Shown: positions 19,608 to 27,836 of the stretch, piece by piece | Layout: the number at the start of each line of letters is the position of its first letter | How positions within the stretch are numbered: position 1 is the stretch's first letter | Source: Caldicellulosiruptor morganii | GTDB taxonomy: Bacteria; Bacillota; Thermoanaerobacteria; Caldicellulosiruptorales; Caldicellulosiruptoraceae | Length of the DNA stretch: 64,000 nucleotides | NCBI RefSeq assembly: GCF_026810225.1 | Contig: NZ_CP113865.1 | Span: 1-64,000, forward strand | Direction: 5' to 3' | Made by a program: the position numbers and the translations under genes | Notes under the pieces: model-generated | The model's input: the letters and a program-made list of their open reading frames with translations, nothing else | The model's database searches: none | Told to the model about the DNA's origin: nothing

Positions 19608-19640
19608 GGCTGTTTGCAAATATTATCTTTGCAAACAGCC
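19608..19640 (-). terminator. Terminator between convergent genes
   Basis: Perfect 13-bp inverted repeat GGCTGTTTGCAAA / TTTGCAAACAGCC. On the minus strand it is followed by TATTTTGCTTT, so it best serves spoVS. It may also stop the plus-strand gene ending at 19579. Confidence 0.75.
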
Positions 19641-19654
19641 CCTTCCAATGTTTT

Positions 19655-19915
19655 TTATCTTGACTTTACAATAAACTTGATGGCTGTTTTCTTTTCGCCA
19701 TCTATTACAATGTCTGCAAATGCAGGAATGACATAAAGGTCAATTCCGTTTGGAGCAACCTTTCCGCGAGCAATTGCAATGGCTTTAACCGCCTGGTTTA
19801 CAGCTGATGCACCAACCGCCTGAAGTTCTGCTTCACCCTGCTCTTTTACAATAGCAGCAAGCGCATTTGCAACCTTCTGAGGCATTGATGTAGCAGCAAC
19901 TTTTAAAACTTCCAT
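19655..19915 (-). CDS. spoVS: Stage V sporulation protein S
   Basis: 86-aa Alba-like SpoVS protein, starting MEVLKVAATSMPQKVANALA as in the family. The length and sequence are very conserved in Firmicutes. In Bacillus it affects late sporulation and septation. It also occurs in non-sporulating relatives, so its presence does not prove sporulation. GGGGTGG precedes the ATG. Confidence 0.95.
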   Translation of the reverse strand: MEVLKVAATSMPQKVANALAAIVKEQGEAELQAVGASAVNQAVKAIAIARGKVAPNGIDLYVIPAFADIVIDGEKKTAIKFIVKSR

Positions 19916-20109
19916 ACAACCACCCCTTTTGGATTCTTTTTTTTTTTGATAAAAGCAAAGATGATATTTAAAATATACTCCATTACAATATAAATTTTAA
20001 TGGAAAAAGGTATATTTTTGCAAGAGCCAGATTTGAAAAATCATTTTTGGTTTGTATTTTTGAAAAAGATAATATAAAATAGAATTCAAAAGAATATTAA
20101 ATATGAACC

Positions 20110-20799
20110 TTGCAGGGAGTGGGGAAGATTTTAACCTTTTCGGGATTTTTGAATACTTTAGTTCAGACAAACAGCTGGATATACACACAGGAATTTCTGG
20201 AAAAACTTAAAATACCCGTGCCTTCTGAAAAAGAGCTCAAAAGCTTTGATATAGCAAATGCATTCTACACGGAGTTTTTATATATAGCATATTCACAGGA
20301 TTTGCTCTCAATGCTGAATTCACTTAAAATCTGGGCAGCCAATAACAATCTTGACATATTTGCAGATTTGACCCTTGACATGATACCTATTGTCTGGCTT
20401 GGAGAAGGGTATTATGGAATTGTGCAAAAGCAAAGCGATAGAATAATAATGCCATGTGCACTTTATCAGCACTTTGACGATTTGTATATAAACTTTCCCG
20501 TTTCGAATTATTCTGCGCTTGAGATTTGTGAAGCGTACAGGAAGCTTTTTGAAAACGAAGAAAATGTTGCAATGAATATAACATATGCAAAAACTCTTGA
20601 TCAGCTGAAAAAAGAATTTGGCAAAAACTTTAGAGATTTTGACATAATCTTTAAAGGACCTGACTATTATGATCTTTATTTTAACCCTGTTTCAAAAAGG
20701 CATGTTGTGGCGCCAGTCGGTGAAATTTTAAAGACTATATTTGAGCAGCAGCTGATTTATTTTCATAAGCTTATTAGTATTCATGAGAAGCTTAAATAA
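20110..20799 (+). CDS. Cassette A protein 1 (WLGEGYYGI family)
   Basis: About 225 aa of unknown function. It is clearly homologous to the protein at 54063: shared WIYT, LKSFD, VWLGEGYYGI, IIMP, NVAM, QLKK-F, GPxYYDLxFNPVxK and FHKL in the same order. No signal peptide or transmembrane helix. The first possible start is TTG at 20110. The SD-like GGGAGTGGGG at 20114-20123 and the alignment to the paralogue suggest a start nearer 20128 (ATT). First gene of a three-gene unit with the genes at 20835 and 21362. Family not recognised. Confidence 0.75.
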   Translation: MQGVGKILTFSGFLNTLVQTNSWIYTQEFLEKLKIPVPSEKELKSFDIANAFYTEFLYIAYSQDLLSMLNSLKIWAANNNLDIFADLTLDMIPIVWLGEGYYGIVQKQSDRIIMPCALYQHFDDLYINFPVSNYSALEICEAYRKLFENEENVAMNITYAKTLDQLKKEFGKNFRDFDIIFKGPDYYDLYFNPVSKRHVVAPVGEILKTIFEQQLIYFHKLISIHEKLK

Positions 20800-20834
20800 A
20801 GGTGAAAAAAGAATTACAAAGGAGCTGAAAAGTT

Positions 20835-21341
20835 ATTAGAAAGGTTACAATTACATTTTTCAGTCAGAGTGTTTTAGAAGCTTTCAAAGCCATCTTTGGT
20901 GATGTTGAAATTGGTATGTTTTCTGAAATATCCCCTGCAGTTGAGATTTTTATAGAAAATCTTGTGGAAGCTTTGAAATCAATCAATTTGAACATAAAAA
21001 AAGAGATGATTGATGAAGTAATAATAGAAATAAAACAGGTTCGGGCAAGATATATAGGTTCTGCAAAAGATGTAACAGAGATTTTGAAAGTACTTTCCTA
21101 TCTTTCCCAGAGAGATTTTTTGGAATGCACAGTAAAGTGCAATGTATCTTTAAAAAGCAGATACAGCACAGCATTTTCTGTCAAAAACCTTGAGGTGAGA
21201 TTTTCTCCGCGGCAGATGTATAACCCGAATGTAAAAAAACTGATAGAGGAAATTTCGCAGTATCTTCCGCTCAAAAGTATGCTGGAAAAGGATTTTGACT
21301 TCACAAAACAGGCGCTTGAGTGGATAGGAGAAGAGAATTGA
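20835..21341 (+). CDS. Cassette A protein 2
   Basis: 168 aa if started at ATT 20835, 141 aa if at ATG 20916. The longer version is favoured: AAAGGAG lies at 20818-20824, and the extra residues (KVTITFFSQSVLEAF) align with KIEIYDKLANTIFTT of the paralogue at 54878. The two also share DVTEI/DVTDI and a helical C-terminus (LKSMLEKDFDFTKQAL / VIDMLKTDRKFAIKAI). There is no SD before the ATG. No known domain is recognised. It lies between cassette proteins 1 and 3, 20 bp before the latter. Confidence 0.65.
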   Translation: MRKVTITFFSQSVLEAFKAIFGDVEIGMFSEISPAVEIFIENLVEALKSINLNIKKEMIDEVIIEIKQVRARYIGSAKDVTEILKVLSYLSQRDFLECTVKCNVSLKSRYSTAFSVKNLEVRFSPRQMYNPNVKKLIEEISQYLPLKSMLEKDFDFTKQALEWIGEEN

Positions 21342-21361
21342 GAAAAGAGGATGGTATTTTT

Positions 21362-22189
21362 ATGAGAAAACAGAAAAACAAAGATAACAGCTTCATAAAT
21401 TTTCCAAACAAAGAGAGCATTCTTGATTTTATTGAAAGAAAGCTCTCTGACAGTGCCAGCATAAGAGAGCTTATGAAAGATGATTTTATAAGGTTTTCAA
21501 GTCCGAGGGATTTTTTATATTTTAAATTCTGCCCGGGCTATTTTGGCATGTGCCCGAACGGAAAAAAGAATAAAGACAGCATGTGCAATGCAGCAAACTG
21601 CTGGGAAAAGAAGCTATCAACTTATTTCCCGGATGGCTTTAACAACGATTATATTTTCTTTTACAATCTTGTGAAGGACACAATAACTCCGGGTATCTGC
21701 TATAGCTGTGGTAGCAATGAACTTGTGCTTGAGTGGCAGGATGAAGGATACCTTGCCAAAATAGGGCTTATAAATTTTGCCGACATAGCATATGTGAAAT
21801 GCAGCAAGTGCAAAAAGAGGTATATGTCACATGCAGATAATTTTGCGATAGAGTTTATTTTAAAACTTTACTTAGCAAAACCGGGCAAACGCCTGCCGGT
21901 AAAGCCGGGGCAGACGGTTGTGCTTGCAAAAGACAAGGTTGGGCTTGAGATATTTATAAGGCATCTTAACAAGCTTGAGGACATCAAAGAGGTTTTTGAA
22001 AAGCTTGACCCATTTTCGGTGGCAAAGGAGTTTGGAGAGCTTGATTTAAACCTTGCAGTTTCAGATTTTTTGGGTGACTATTATAATATCGACTACCTAT
22101 CTGAAGAGGATTCTTTGCCTGATGAGGATTTCAAACAGAACTTTGAAGACATTGATATAAAAGATTTGTTTGATGACTTTGAAGATTAA
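21362..22189 (+). CDS. Cassette A protein 3, cysteine-rich metal-binding type
   Basis: 275 aa. An N-terminal cysteine cluster FCPGYFGMCPNG...MCNAANCWEK is followed by DTITPGICYSCGSNELVLEW and KCSKCKKRYMSH, i.e. a zinc-ribbon-like pair of CxxC motifs. The C-terminus is acidic. The paralogue at 58071 shares every one of these motifs. The cysteine set suggests bound zinc or an Fe-S cluster. The ATG at 21362 is preferred over a GTG at 21320 that lies inside the previous gene. A strong terminator follows. Confidence 0.75.
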   Translation: MRKQKNKDNSFINFPNKESILDFIERKLSDSASIRELMKDDFIRFSSPRDFLYFKFCPGYFGMCPNGKKNKDSMCNAANCWEKKLSTYFPDGFNNDYIFFYNLVKDTITPGICYSCGSNELVLEWQDEGYLAKIGLINFADIAYVKCSKCKKRYMSHADNFAIEFILKLYLAKPGKRLPVKPGQTVVLAKDKVGLEIFIRHLNKLEDIKEVFEKLDPFSVAKEFGELDLNLAVSDFLGDYYNIDYLSEEDSLPDEDFKQNFEDIDIKDLFDDFED

Positions 22190-22194
22190 GTAAA

Positions 22195-22226
22195 ACAGGC
22201 GGCAAAAACTGTGCCGCCTGTTTTTT
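22195..22226 (+). terminator. Terminator of cassette A
   Basis: ACAGGCGGC (22195-22203) pairs with GCCGCCTGT (22213-22221), followed by TTTTTT, 5 bp after the stop of protein 3. Confidence 0.9.
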
Positions 22227-22370
22227 ACAGGAAATGTTACATATTATTTAAAAATCTTGCTAAGACAGCAAAAAATGCTTTAATGGCAAGATTTGAAAAA
22301 TAAACACTTTAAAAAGATAAGAAGCAAACTTTTAGAAAAACTAAAACTAAAAAACACTGTTCTTTTTTAT

Positions 22371-22395
22371 GAGAGGCTGAGTCCTCTCTTTTTTT
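22371..22395 (+). terminator. Short hairpin with T-run
   Basis: GAGAGG / CCTCTC around CTGAGT, followed by seven or more T. It may be an orphan terminator at the edge of a lost segment; it lies 5 bp left of a CRISPR-repeat remnant. Confidence 0.5.
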
Positions 22396-22399
22396 ATGC

Positions 22400-22482
22400 T
22401 TTTCAATCCCCAAATGGAAGGCTACAAACCTTGTGGATGGAGGTTTTGTCCTGTCTGTTCTGTCAAAGTTTCAATACCCAAA
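22400..22482 (-). repeat. CRISPR repeat remnant (one repeat plus a truncated one)
   Basis: 22400-22429 matches the window's CRISPR repeat with two substitutions (C for G at the start, AATGG for AAGGG). 22468-22482 is the first half of a second repeat (GTTTCAATACCCAAA). The 38-base gap equals a spacer. No leader is nearby. Confidence 0.7.
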
Positions 22483-22511
22483 AATTTCTCTTTTTATCAA
22501 AAATATTTGTT

Positions 22512-22892
22512 TTAATCATTCCATTCATAGTCAAATGCATCCCAAAAATCCGAGTCATTTACAATGTCATCCATTTCACTTGACATGTCATATTCGTCAT
22601 AATAAAAATCTTCTACCCAATCCTCTGATTCTGTTTCATCTATAAACTCATCATGATAATCACCAGAATCAATAAGATCAGTTTGTGGATTTTTGTTATT
22701 GGTTGAACTATCTTTGTTTGCGAGTTCACTTCTTTCATTAAAATTAGACATGCAATACAGATAAAGAATTTCTTCAGGCTCTGTTGGAGCTGAAGTTTTT
22801 TGCTTTATATAAGCTTTAAACTGATTATATAACTCATATTCACGAACTATATCGTCGTAAATCTTTTTTGCAATTTTCTGAAGATAATCCAT
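22512..22892 (-). CDS. Very acidic hypothetical protein
   Basis: 126 aa, helical N-terminal half (MDYLQKIAKKIYDDIVREYE) and a C-terminal half dominated by Asp and Glu (DEYDMSSEMDDIVNDSDFW). GGGGTG precedes the ATG. It stands alone between a CRISPR remnant and a broken toxin gene. The acidic tail resembles that of cassette protein 3 in composition only. DNA mimicry is a possible but unsupported idea. Confidence 0.55.
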   Translation of the reverse strand: MDYLQKIAKKIYDDIVREYELYNQFKAYIKQKTSAPTEPEEILYLYCMSNFNERSELANKDSSTNNKNPQTDLIDSGDYHDEFIDETESEDWVEDFYYDEYDMSSEMDDIVNDSDFWDAFDYEWND

Positions 22893-23135
22893 TTTATATT
22901 TTCACCCCTGCTAAGCTTTTGCTTTCAGTGTTTGTTCTAAGTTTTATTTTAAGGCTATGGAAAAAAAATTAAATTTCAAATTTTCTGCGAAGTTTTCGGG
23001 GGAAGCTTTAAGTTGTTGTTGATCCACAATATAAATTAAAACTACAAAACCTTAAAAACTGGGATTTTGGTTTTATGTGTGGTATAATAAAATTGTAAAA
23101 TTCAAGCTGAACATGGAGAGGAGATTTGCACAGAA

Positions 23136-23454
23136 TTGAAAAGATTGAAGATTTATCTTGACACATCTGTTATTAGCCATTTAGATCAGCAGGATAATCC
23201 TGAATATATGCATATAACAAAAAGCTTTGAGAAGAACTAAAAGAGGGTAAATACGAGATATTCATTCGAAGTTTTTCGACGACGCACTTCATATAGCAGC
23301 AGCCAGTGTTAACGAATATAATATTTTAGTGTCCTGGAATTTCAAGCATATAGTTAGATATAAAACTATAGAGGGCGTAAACGCAATTAACAGATTAATG
23401 GGTTATAGAGAAATTCAATTAGTGTCGCCTCTTATGATTTTGGAGGAGGAGTGA
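23136..23454 (+). pseudogene. Broken PIN-domain toxin (VapC-like)
   Basis: From TTG 23136 the frame reads LKIYLDTSVISHLDQQDNPE, a PIN-domain start with the first acidic residue, and stops after SFEKN. The tail FDDALHIAAASVNEYNILVSW...HIVRYKTIEGVN, carrying the later PIN acidic residues, resumes in another frame and ends at 23454. The middle is deleted, so no active nuclease can be made. Confidence 0.75.
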
Positions 23455-23630
23455 TGAAGATGGTTGAAACAAATACGATGAGAGAAATACACAAAATACA
23501 GGAAGAGATTTATGAAGAAACAAAAAATATGACTGCAACAGAATTAATTAGATATTTTGAAGAAACTGCTAAAGAAATGGAAAACAAGTTGGAAGAGCTG
23601 AAGAAAATGAAAAAAGAGATTGTTCAATAA
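23454..23630 (+). CDS. Small antitoxin-like protein
   Basis: 58 aa: MREIHKIQEEIYEETKNMTATELIRYFEE resembles short antitoxins that partner PIN toxins. GGAGGAG overlaps the end of the toxin remnant and the ATG overlaps its TGA. The antitoxin frame is intact although the toxin is dead, a common decay stage. Confidence 0.65.
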   Translation: MKMVETNTMREIHKIQEEIYEETKNMTATELIRYFEETAKEMENKLEELKKMKKEIVQ

Positions 23631-23664
23631 AAGATAACAGGATGCTTCTCACGAATATTGTGCA

Positions 23665-23885
23665 TTATTTTCCTTCTAATTTTCCCTCATTGAATTTTTT
23701 CATTTGCACTTCATCAAGAAGCCTTGAGATGTTTGACATATACTTACCCATCTTGCCTGTACCTGCTTGTTTTACTTTCTCTATCAGCCTGTCAAACTCT
23801 TCTTTGTCTTCCTTTGTAAGCCTTGGCTTTATTACATTGCCCGCCCATATCAAAAATATTTATTCCATTCTTTTCCAATTCAATT
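23665..23885 (-). pseudogene. C-terminal fragment of an Rpn-family nuclease
   Basis: Reads LIWAGNVIKPRLTKEDKEEF...MKKFNEGKLEGK on the minus strand, nearly identical to the C-terminal third of the intact gene at 49309. The catalytic N-terminal half is missing. The break lies at IFLIWAG, the same point as in the fragment at 29546. It sits at the distal end of CRISPR array 2. Confidence 0.8.
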
Positions 23886-23938
23886 TTATGTAAGGCTATA
23901 AACTGGATGGCTACGTTTGCCCCGAGACTGGATGGGGC

Positions 23939-24970
23939 GTTTCAATCCCCAAAGGGAAGGCTACAAACGCTTACAGAACATTTAAACTTGCTGCTCAAGC
24001 CCCGTTTCAATCCCCAAAGGGAAGGCTACAAACTATAAGTTGAAGTATATTTGCGTGCCTGAATTTCAGAAGTTTCAATCCCCAAAGGGAAGGCTACAAA
24101 CAATAAAAAATCGGAATTACCTAAAAAAGTTGTATATTTGTTTCAATCCCCAAAGGGAAGGCTACAAACTATGATACAGTTTGGAGGTGGAGAAATGAAA
24201 AAGAAAAGTTTCAATCCCCAAAGGGAAGGCTACAAACAATAAAAAATGCAAAATTTGTGGAAGAACAATAAACGTTTCAATCCCCAAAGGGAAGGCTACA
24301 AACTTTGCCTTTGTGCCTAAGATGTCTTCAAAACGCTTTTGTTTCAATCCCCAAAGGGAAGGCTACAAACATGTTTTATGCCGGCGGAAACGATAAAGCA
24401 ACGCAGGTTTCAATCCCCAAAGGGAAGGCTACAAACCGTGAATAGTTTTGTAAGCACCACTACGAATTGCAAGCGTTTCAATCCCCAAAGGGAAGGCTAC
24501 AAACCGACACGCTAAAAGCACTTTAACATCTCACTATTTCGGTTTCAATCCCCAAAGGGAAGGCTACAAACAGAAAGCAGTTATTTTGGCATTGCAGAAT
24601 TGTTAGGGTTTCAATCCCCAAAGGGAAGGCTACAAACAGAGATCTGGACAAGCTTTGATGTGATAGCAGAGGAGTTTCAATCCCCAAAGGGAAGGCTACA
24701 AACGGAGAAGACATAGTAGGTTTACCCGGAGTTCACGTGTTTCAATCCCCAAAGGGAAGGCTACAAACCTGGTGCATATGCTTTGTCACAGCTAGACCCG
24801 TCAAATGTTTCAATCCCCAAAGGGAAGGCTACAAACCAGTTGGGAGTTTGTCAGACATTTTCACACAAGACTTGTTTCAATCCCCAAAGGGAAGGCTACA
24901 AACCATATGCACCCACTTTGAAAAATATTAAAAATATTGCGTTTCAATCCCCAAAGGGAAGGCTACAAAC
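23939..24970 (-). CRISPR. CRISPR array 2 (16 repeats, 15 spacers)
   Basis: Identical 30-bp repeats begin at 23939, 24004, 24072, 24140, 24208, 24274, 24341, 24407, 24475, 24542, 24608, 24674, 24739, 24807, 24874 and 24941. Spacers are 35-38 bp. The leader lies on the right, so transcription runs leftward. One spacer (between 24140 and 24208) contains GGAGGTGGAGAAATG, as if taken from a gene start. Confidence 0.98.
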
Positions 24971-25216
24971 CGGTAAAAAAGCTTGATTTTATTATATCAA
25001 CTTTATTCAGCCATGTCAATGTTTTTTTATCGATACATCTATGGAAAACTTGCAGAAACTCAGCACTATCAACAATTAAAAGCCAGTCAGAACCTTCCGT
25101 CGACCAGCAAATTACCAGCAACGTGCAAAAAATCAAGCTAGGACTTAATGGAACCGAATACAAATCAAGCTCCAAAATTTTTGCACCGGACATCGACGGA
25201 AATGACTTTTGGTCAA
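24971..25216 (-). promoter_or_regulatory. CRISPR leader 2 with promoter
   Basis: Minus-strand TTGACA (25014-25019) and TATAAT (24991-24996), 17 bp apart. Nearly identical to leader 3. Confidence 0.85.
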
Positions 25217-25312
25217 ACAGTATATCTTTGCAAAGCAAAAAGAATGTTTATTAACAAAGACATTTCAAAACAAAATACCAGCTTTTCCGTTATAATATTT
25301 GGAACTTTGCTG

Positions 25313-25341
25313 TTGTAATTTGCATCAAAACAGGGTATATA
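25313..25341 (+). promoter_or_regulatory. Predicted lemA promoter
   Basis: TTGTAA, 17 bp, TATATA. A close copy of the element at 10959-10987 before the TPM gene. The surrounding 160 bp are also shared. Confidence 0.5.
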
Positions 25342-25383
25342 TTAAATTGTTGCAAGAAAATAAAAAATAAGAGGTGAAATCAA

Positions 25384-25953
25384 ATGAAGAAAAGGAGTCA
25401 GGTTTTGATAATAACAGGTGCTGTTATTGTGATATTTTTAATGTATCTTTTTTCTTTATACAACGGCCTTGTGAAAGCCGAGGAGAATGTGAGCAGCAAG
25501 TGGAGTCAGGTTGAAAATCAGCTTCAAAGAAGAGCAGATTTGATTCCCAATCTGGTAAACACAGTGAAAGGATACGCAAAGCATGAGAAAGAGATTTTAG
25601 AAAAGTTAGCAGAAGCAAGGTCAAAGCTTATAAACTCAAAAACTGTTGAAGACAAGGCAAAGGCAGATGAGGAGCTGTCAGGCTTACTGTCAAGGCTTCT
25701 TGTTATAGTTGAAAATTATCCAGATTTGAAAGCAGACAGAACTTTTACAATGCTTATGGATGAGCTGAGCGGTACAGAAAACCGAATAGCTGTTGCACGA
25801 AAAGACTACAACGATGCAGTTATGTCATACAACACCAGAATAAAAGTATTCCCAACTGTCGTAATTGCACGCTTGTTTGGCTTTGAACCAAAGCCATACT
25901 TCAGAGCACAGGAGAGCGCAAATCAGGTGCCCAAAGTGGACTTTTCCCAATAA
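25384..25953 (+). CDS. lemA: LemA family protein
   Basis: 189 aa, one N-terminal transmembrane helix (VLIITGAVIVIFLMYLFSLY) and a helical-bundle LemA domain with the hallmarks WSQVENQLQRRADLIPNLV and YNDAVMSYN, ending near FGFEPKPYF. GAGGTG precedes the ATG. LemA proteins commonly sit beside TPM proteins. Here the next gene only shares the Gly-rich tail of the TPM protein. The molecular role is not settled. Confidence 0.93.
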   Translation: MKKRSQVLIITGAVIVIFLMYLFSLYNGLVKAEENVSSKWSQVENQLQRRADLIPNLVNTVKGYAKHEKEILEKLAEARSKLINSKTVEDKAKADEELSGLLSRLLVIVENYPDLKADRTFTMLMDELSGTENRIAVARKDYNDAVMSYNTRIKVFPTVVIARLFGFEPKPYFRAQESANQVPKVDFSQ

Positions 25954-25971
25954 AAATTGGAGGGGAAAGAT

Positions 25972-26355
25972 ATGAAAGACTTTAGAAAGGAGCTTTTTGC
26001 TGATTGCTTGATTCCTGTAATGATAGTTATTGCTATTTTTGTGCTAAGAAGATTTGCATATTTTTTTGATCTTTCCTCGCCTTTTTCAATAATATTATTT
26101 TTCATATTTTTCTTTACATTTTTCTTTGGGATTGTTGCTTTTGTTAAAAGAAGACTCGGCGGACATGATGGAGTTGAGATTGTTTGGACAAGAAAAAGTG
26201 GAAAATGGGAAAAAAGAGTATATACTTATGATAAAACAAAAGATTATAACATAAAATTTTCAATTGGATTTGGTGATAGCGACATGTTTGACAGCAATGA
26301 CAGCTTCACAGGCTTTGGCGGCGGTTCTTCTGGCGGTGGAGGTGCAAGCAGGTAA
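25972..26355 (+). CDS. Small membrane protein with TPM-like Gly/Ser tail
   Basis: 127 aa. Two hydrophobic segments (LIPVMIVIAIFVLRRFAYFF; ILFFIFFFTFFFGIVAFV), a short soluble part, and a tail GFGGGSSGGGGASR identical to the end of the TPM protein at 11110. GGAGGGG precedes the ATG at 25972; an in-frame TTG at 25957 is less likely. Probably co-transcribed with lemA. It replaces the TPM gene that would be expected here. Confidence 0.7.
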   Translation: MKDFRKELFADCLIPVMIVIAIFVLRRFAYFFDLSSPFSIILFFIFFFTFFFGIVAFVKRRLGGHDGVEIVWTRKSGKWEKRVYTYDKTKDYNIKFSIGFGDSDMFDSNDSFTGFGGGSSGGGGASR

Positions 26356-26497
26356 AAATTGGCACTCCACCGTTTTTGTTTTTTTTCATGAGTGTAATTA
26401 TTGCAAAATTAAAATAATTATAATTTTGTGTTTCAAAAAAATTTTTTAGGGGTAAATAATATAATGTAAAAAAATAAATTCGGAGGTTGAGTTGAAT

Positions 26498-27160
26498 ATG
26501 GAAAATACAGGCAGAATACCGCTTCTTGGCGAGAAGTTTCCGCAGATGACAGTGAAAACTACACATGGAGTAAAAACTCTTCCTGATGACTATGCAGGCA
26601 AATGGTTTGTGCTGTTTTCTCACCCGGGTGATTTCACACCTGTGTGCACAACAGAATTTGTTGCATTTTCCAAAAGGGCAGATGAGTTTAAAAAGCTCAA
26701 TGCAGAGCTGATAGGGCTTTCGGTTGACCAGGTGTTTGCTCACATAAAATGGATTGAGTGGATAGAAGAAAAGCTTGGTGTGAAGGTTCCTTTCCCTGTA
26801 ATTGCCGATGAGCTTGGCAATGTTGCAAAGACTCTTGGCATGATACATGACGCAAAAGGCACAAACACTGTAAGAGCAGTGTTTATAGTTGATGACAGGG
26901 GGATTGTAAGACTTATTATGTACTACCCTCAGGAAGTTGGCAGAAGCATTGATGAGATTTTAAGAGCACTGAAAGCTTTGCAGACAGCCGATGCAAACGG
27001 AGTAGCAACACCCGAAAACTGGCCAAACAATGGCTTGATTGGTGATAAAGTCATTGTGCCACCGGCATCAACACAGGCACTTGCACAGGAAAGGCTTGAG
27101 AAGGCAAAAGCGGGCGAAATAGAGTGCTTTGACTGGTGGTTCTGCTACAAAAAGCTGTAA
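26498..27160 (+). CDS. Peroxiredoxin, Prx6/AhpC type
   Basis: About 220 aa thiol peroxidase reducing hydrogen and organic peroxides. The peroxidatic cysteine lies in [14 protein letters not shown]. The long C-terminal arm ending [12 protein letters not shown] carries two further cysteines, as in archaeal-type Prx6 enzymes that form large rings. ATG 26498 and TTG 26492 are both possible; CGGAGG lies just upstream. Monocistronic, with its own terminator; an oxygen-defence role in an anaerobe. Confidence 0.93.
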   Translation: MENTGRIPLLGEKFPQMTVKTTHGVKTLPDDYAGKWFVLFSHPGDFTPVCTTEFVAFSKRADEFKKLNAELIGLSVDQVFAHIKWIEWIEEKLGVKVPFPVIADELGNVAKTLGMIHDAKGTNTVRAVFIVDDRGIVRLIMYYPQEVGRSIDEILRALKALQTADANGVATPENWPNNGLIGDKVIVPPASTQALAQERLEKAKAGEIECFDWWFCYKKL

Positions 27161-27176
27161 AATCTCAAAAACTTTT

Positions 27177-27225
27177 AAAGTCACAGGGCACATAAGCAAA
27201 CTGTGCGCCTGTGACTTTTTTATTT
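27177..27225 (+). terminator. Terminator after peroxiredoxin
   Basis: AAAGTCACAGG pairs with CCTGTGACTTT around an inner GCACA/TGTGC pairing, then T-rich sequence. Confidence 0.8.
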
Positions 27226-27398
27226 TTTGTCCTGTATCTTCGCAAGGTTTTTGACCTTAAAAATTCTTTTCTACAAAATGTATAATTAATCTGCTTAGTA
27301 TAAAGACTATCAATGTTTTTTGAACCTGTTAGAAAATATTCTGTATTTAAATTTTCCATGATTTGTATTATAATCATAGATGAAGGAGTTGAAAGAGC

Positions 27399-27806
27399 TT
27401 GAGCAGACTATTTTTGATATTCAACCACACTTTAACAAAGGAGCAGGAACAAGAGGCAAGGGATGTGCTAAAGGTAGATGAGATAATTTCTTTGCCGGAG
27501 AACCTCCAGAATTTCTGGAGCAATATTCCGCCAGAGGTTGATCTTACAAAAGAGATGTTTGAGCCAATTCTGACATTTTTAAAAGATAATAAGTGCGATG
27601 GAGAAAATTACTGTCTTGTGCAGGGTGATTTTGGAGCAACTGTGTATATGGTGAGCTGGTGCTTTGAAAATAGCTTTATTCCGATTTATGCAACAACCAG
27701 AAGGGTTGCACAGGAAGTTACAAAGCCTGATGGTTCTGTTGAGCTGATAAAAGTATTCAAGCATGAGAGGTTCAGAAGGTATATTCTTTTTAACCAAAAA
27801 AGCTGA
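27399..27806 (+). CDS. csx20: Csx20 family protein, predicted ring nuclease
   Basis: 135 aa. The N-terminus LFLIFNHTLTKEQEQEARDVL and the NFWSNIPPE segment are typical of Csx20, a type III CRISPR accessory family. Csx20 has been predicted to be a CARF-related ring nuclease that degrades the cyclic-oligoadenylate messenger. The Csx1 effector follows within about 30 bp, which fits a switch-off role. The start is the TTG at 27399, after AAGGAG. Confidence 0.7.
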   Translation: MSRLFLIFNHTLTKEQEQEARDVLKVDEIISLPENLQNFWSNIPPEVDLTKEMFEPILTFLKDNKCDGENYCLVQGDFGATVYMVSWCFENSFIPIYATTRRVAQEVTKPDGSVELIKVFKHERFRRYILFNQKS

Positions 27807-27836
27807 TAAAGCTGGCAGATTTAATATTTTGCAAGG

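Noticed and set aside
19655-19915. spoVS taken as proof of a spore-former
   Set aside because: The gene is also kept by non-sporulating Firmicutes, so no conclusion was drawn.
22293-22645. Plus-strand frames of 70-96 codons around the CRISPR remnant at 22400
   Set aside because: They cross the repeat remnant and run antisense to the acidic protein at 22512-22892, which has a ribosome-binding site.
23860-23938. GCCCC...GGGGC hairpin left of array 2 as a terminator
   Set aside because: No U-run follows on the minus strand, unlike the hairpins beside arrays 3 and 5.
24737-24986. Open frames across CRISPR arrays encoding FNPQREGYK or FQSPKGRLQT repeats
   Set aside because: These are translations of the 30-bp CRISPR repeat in different frames, not proteins. 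The same holds in arrays 3 to 6.
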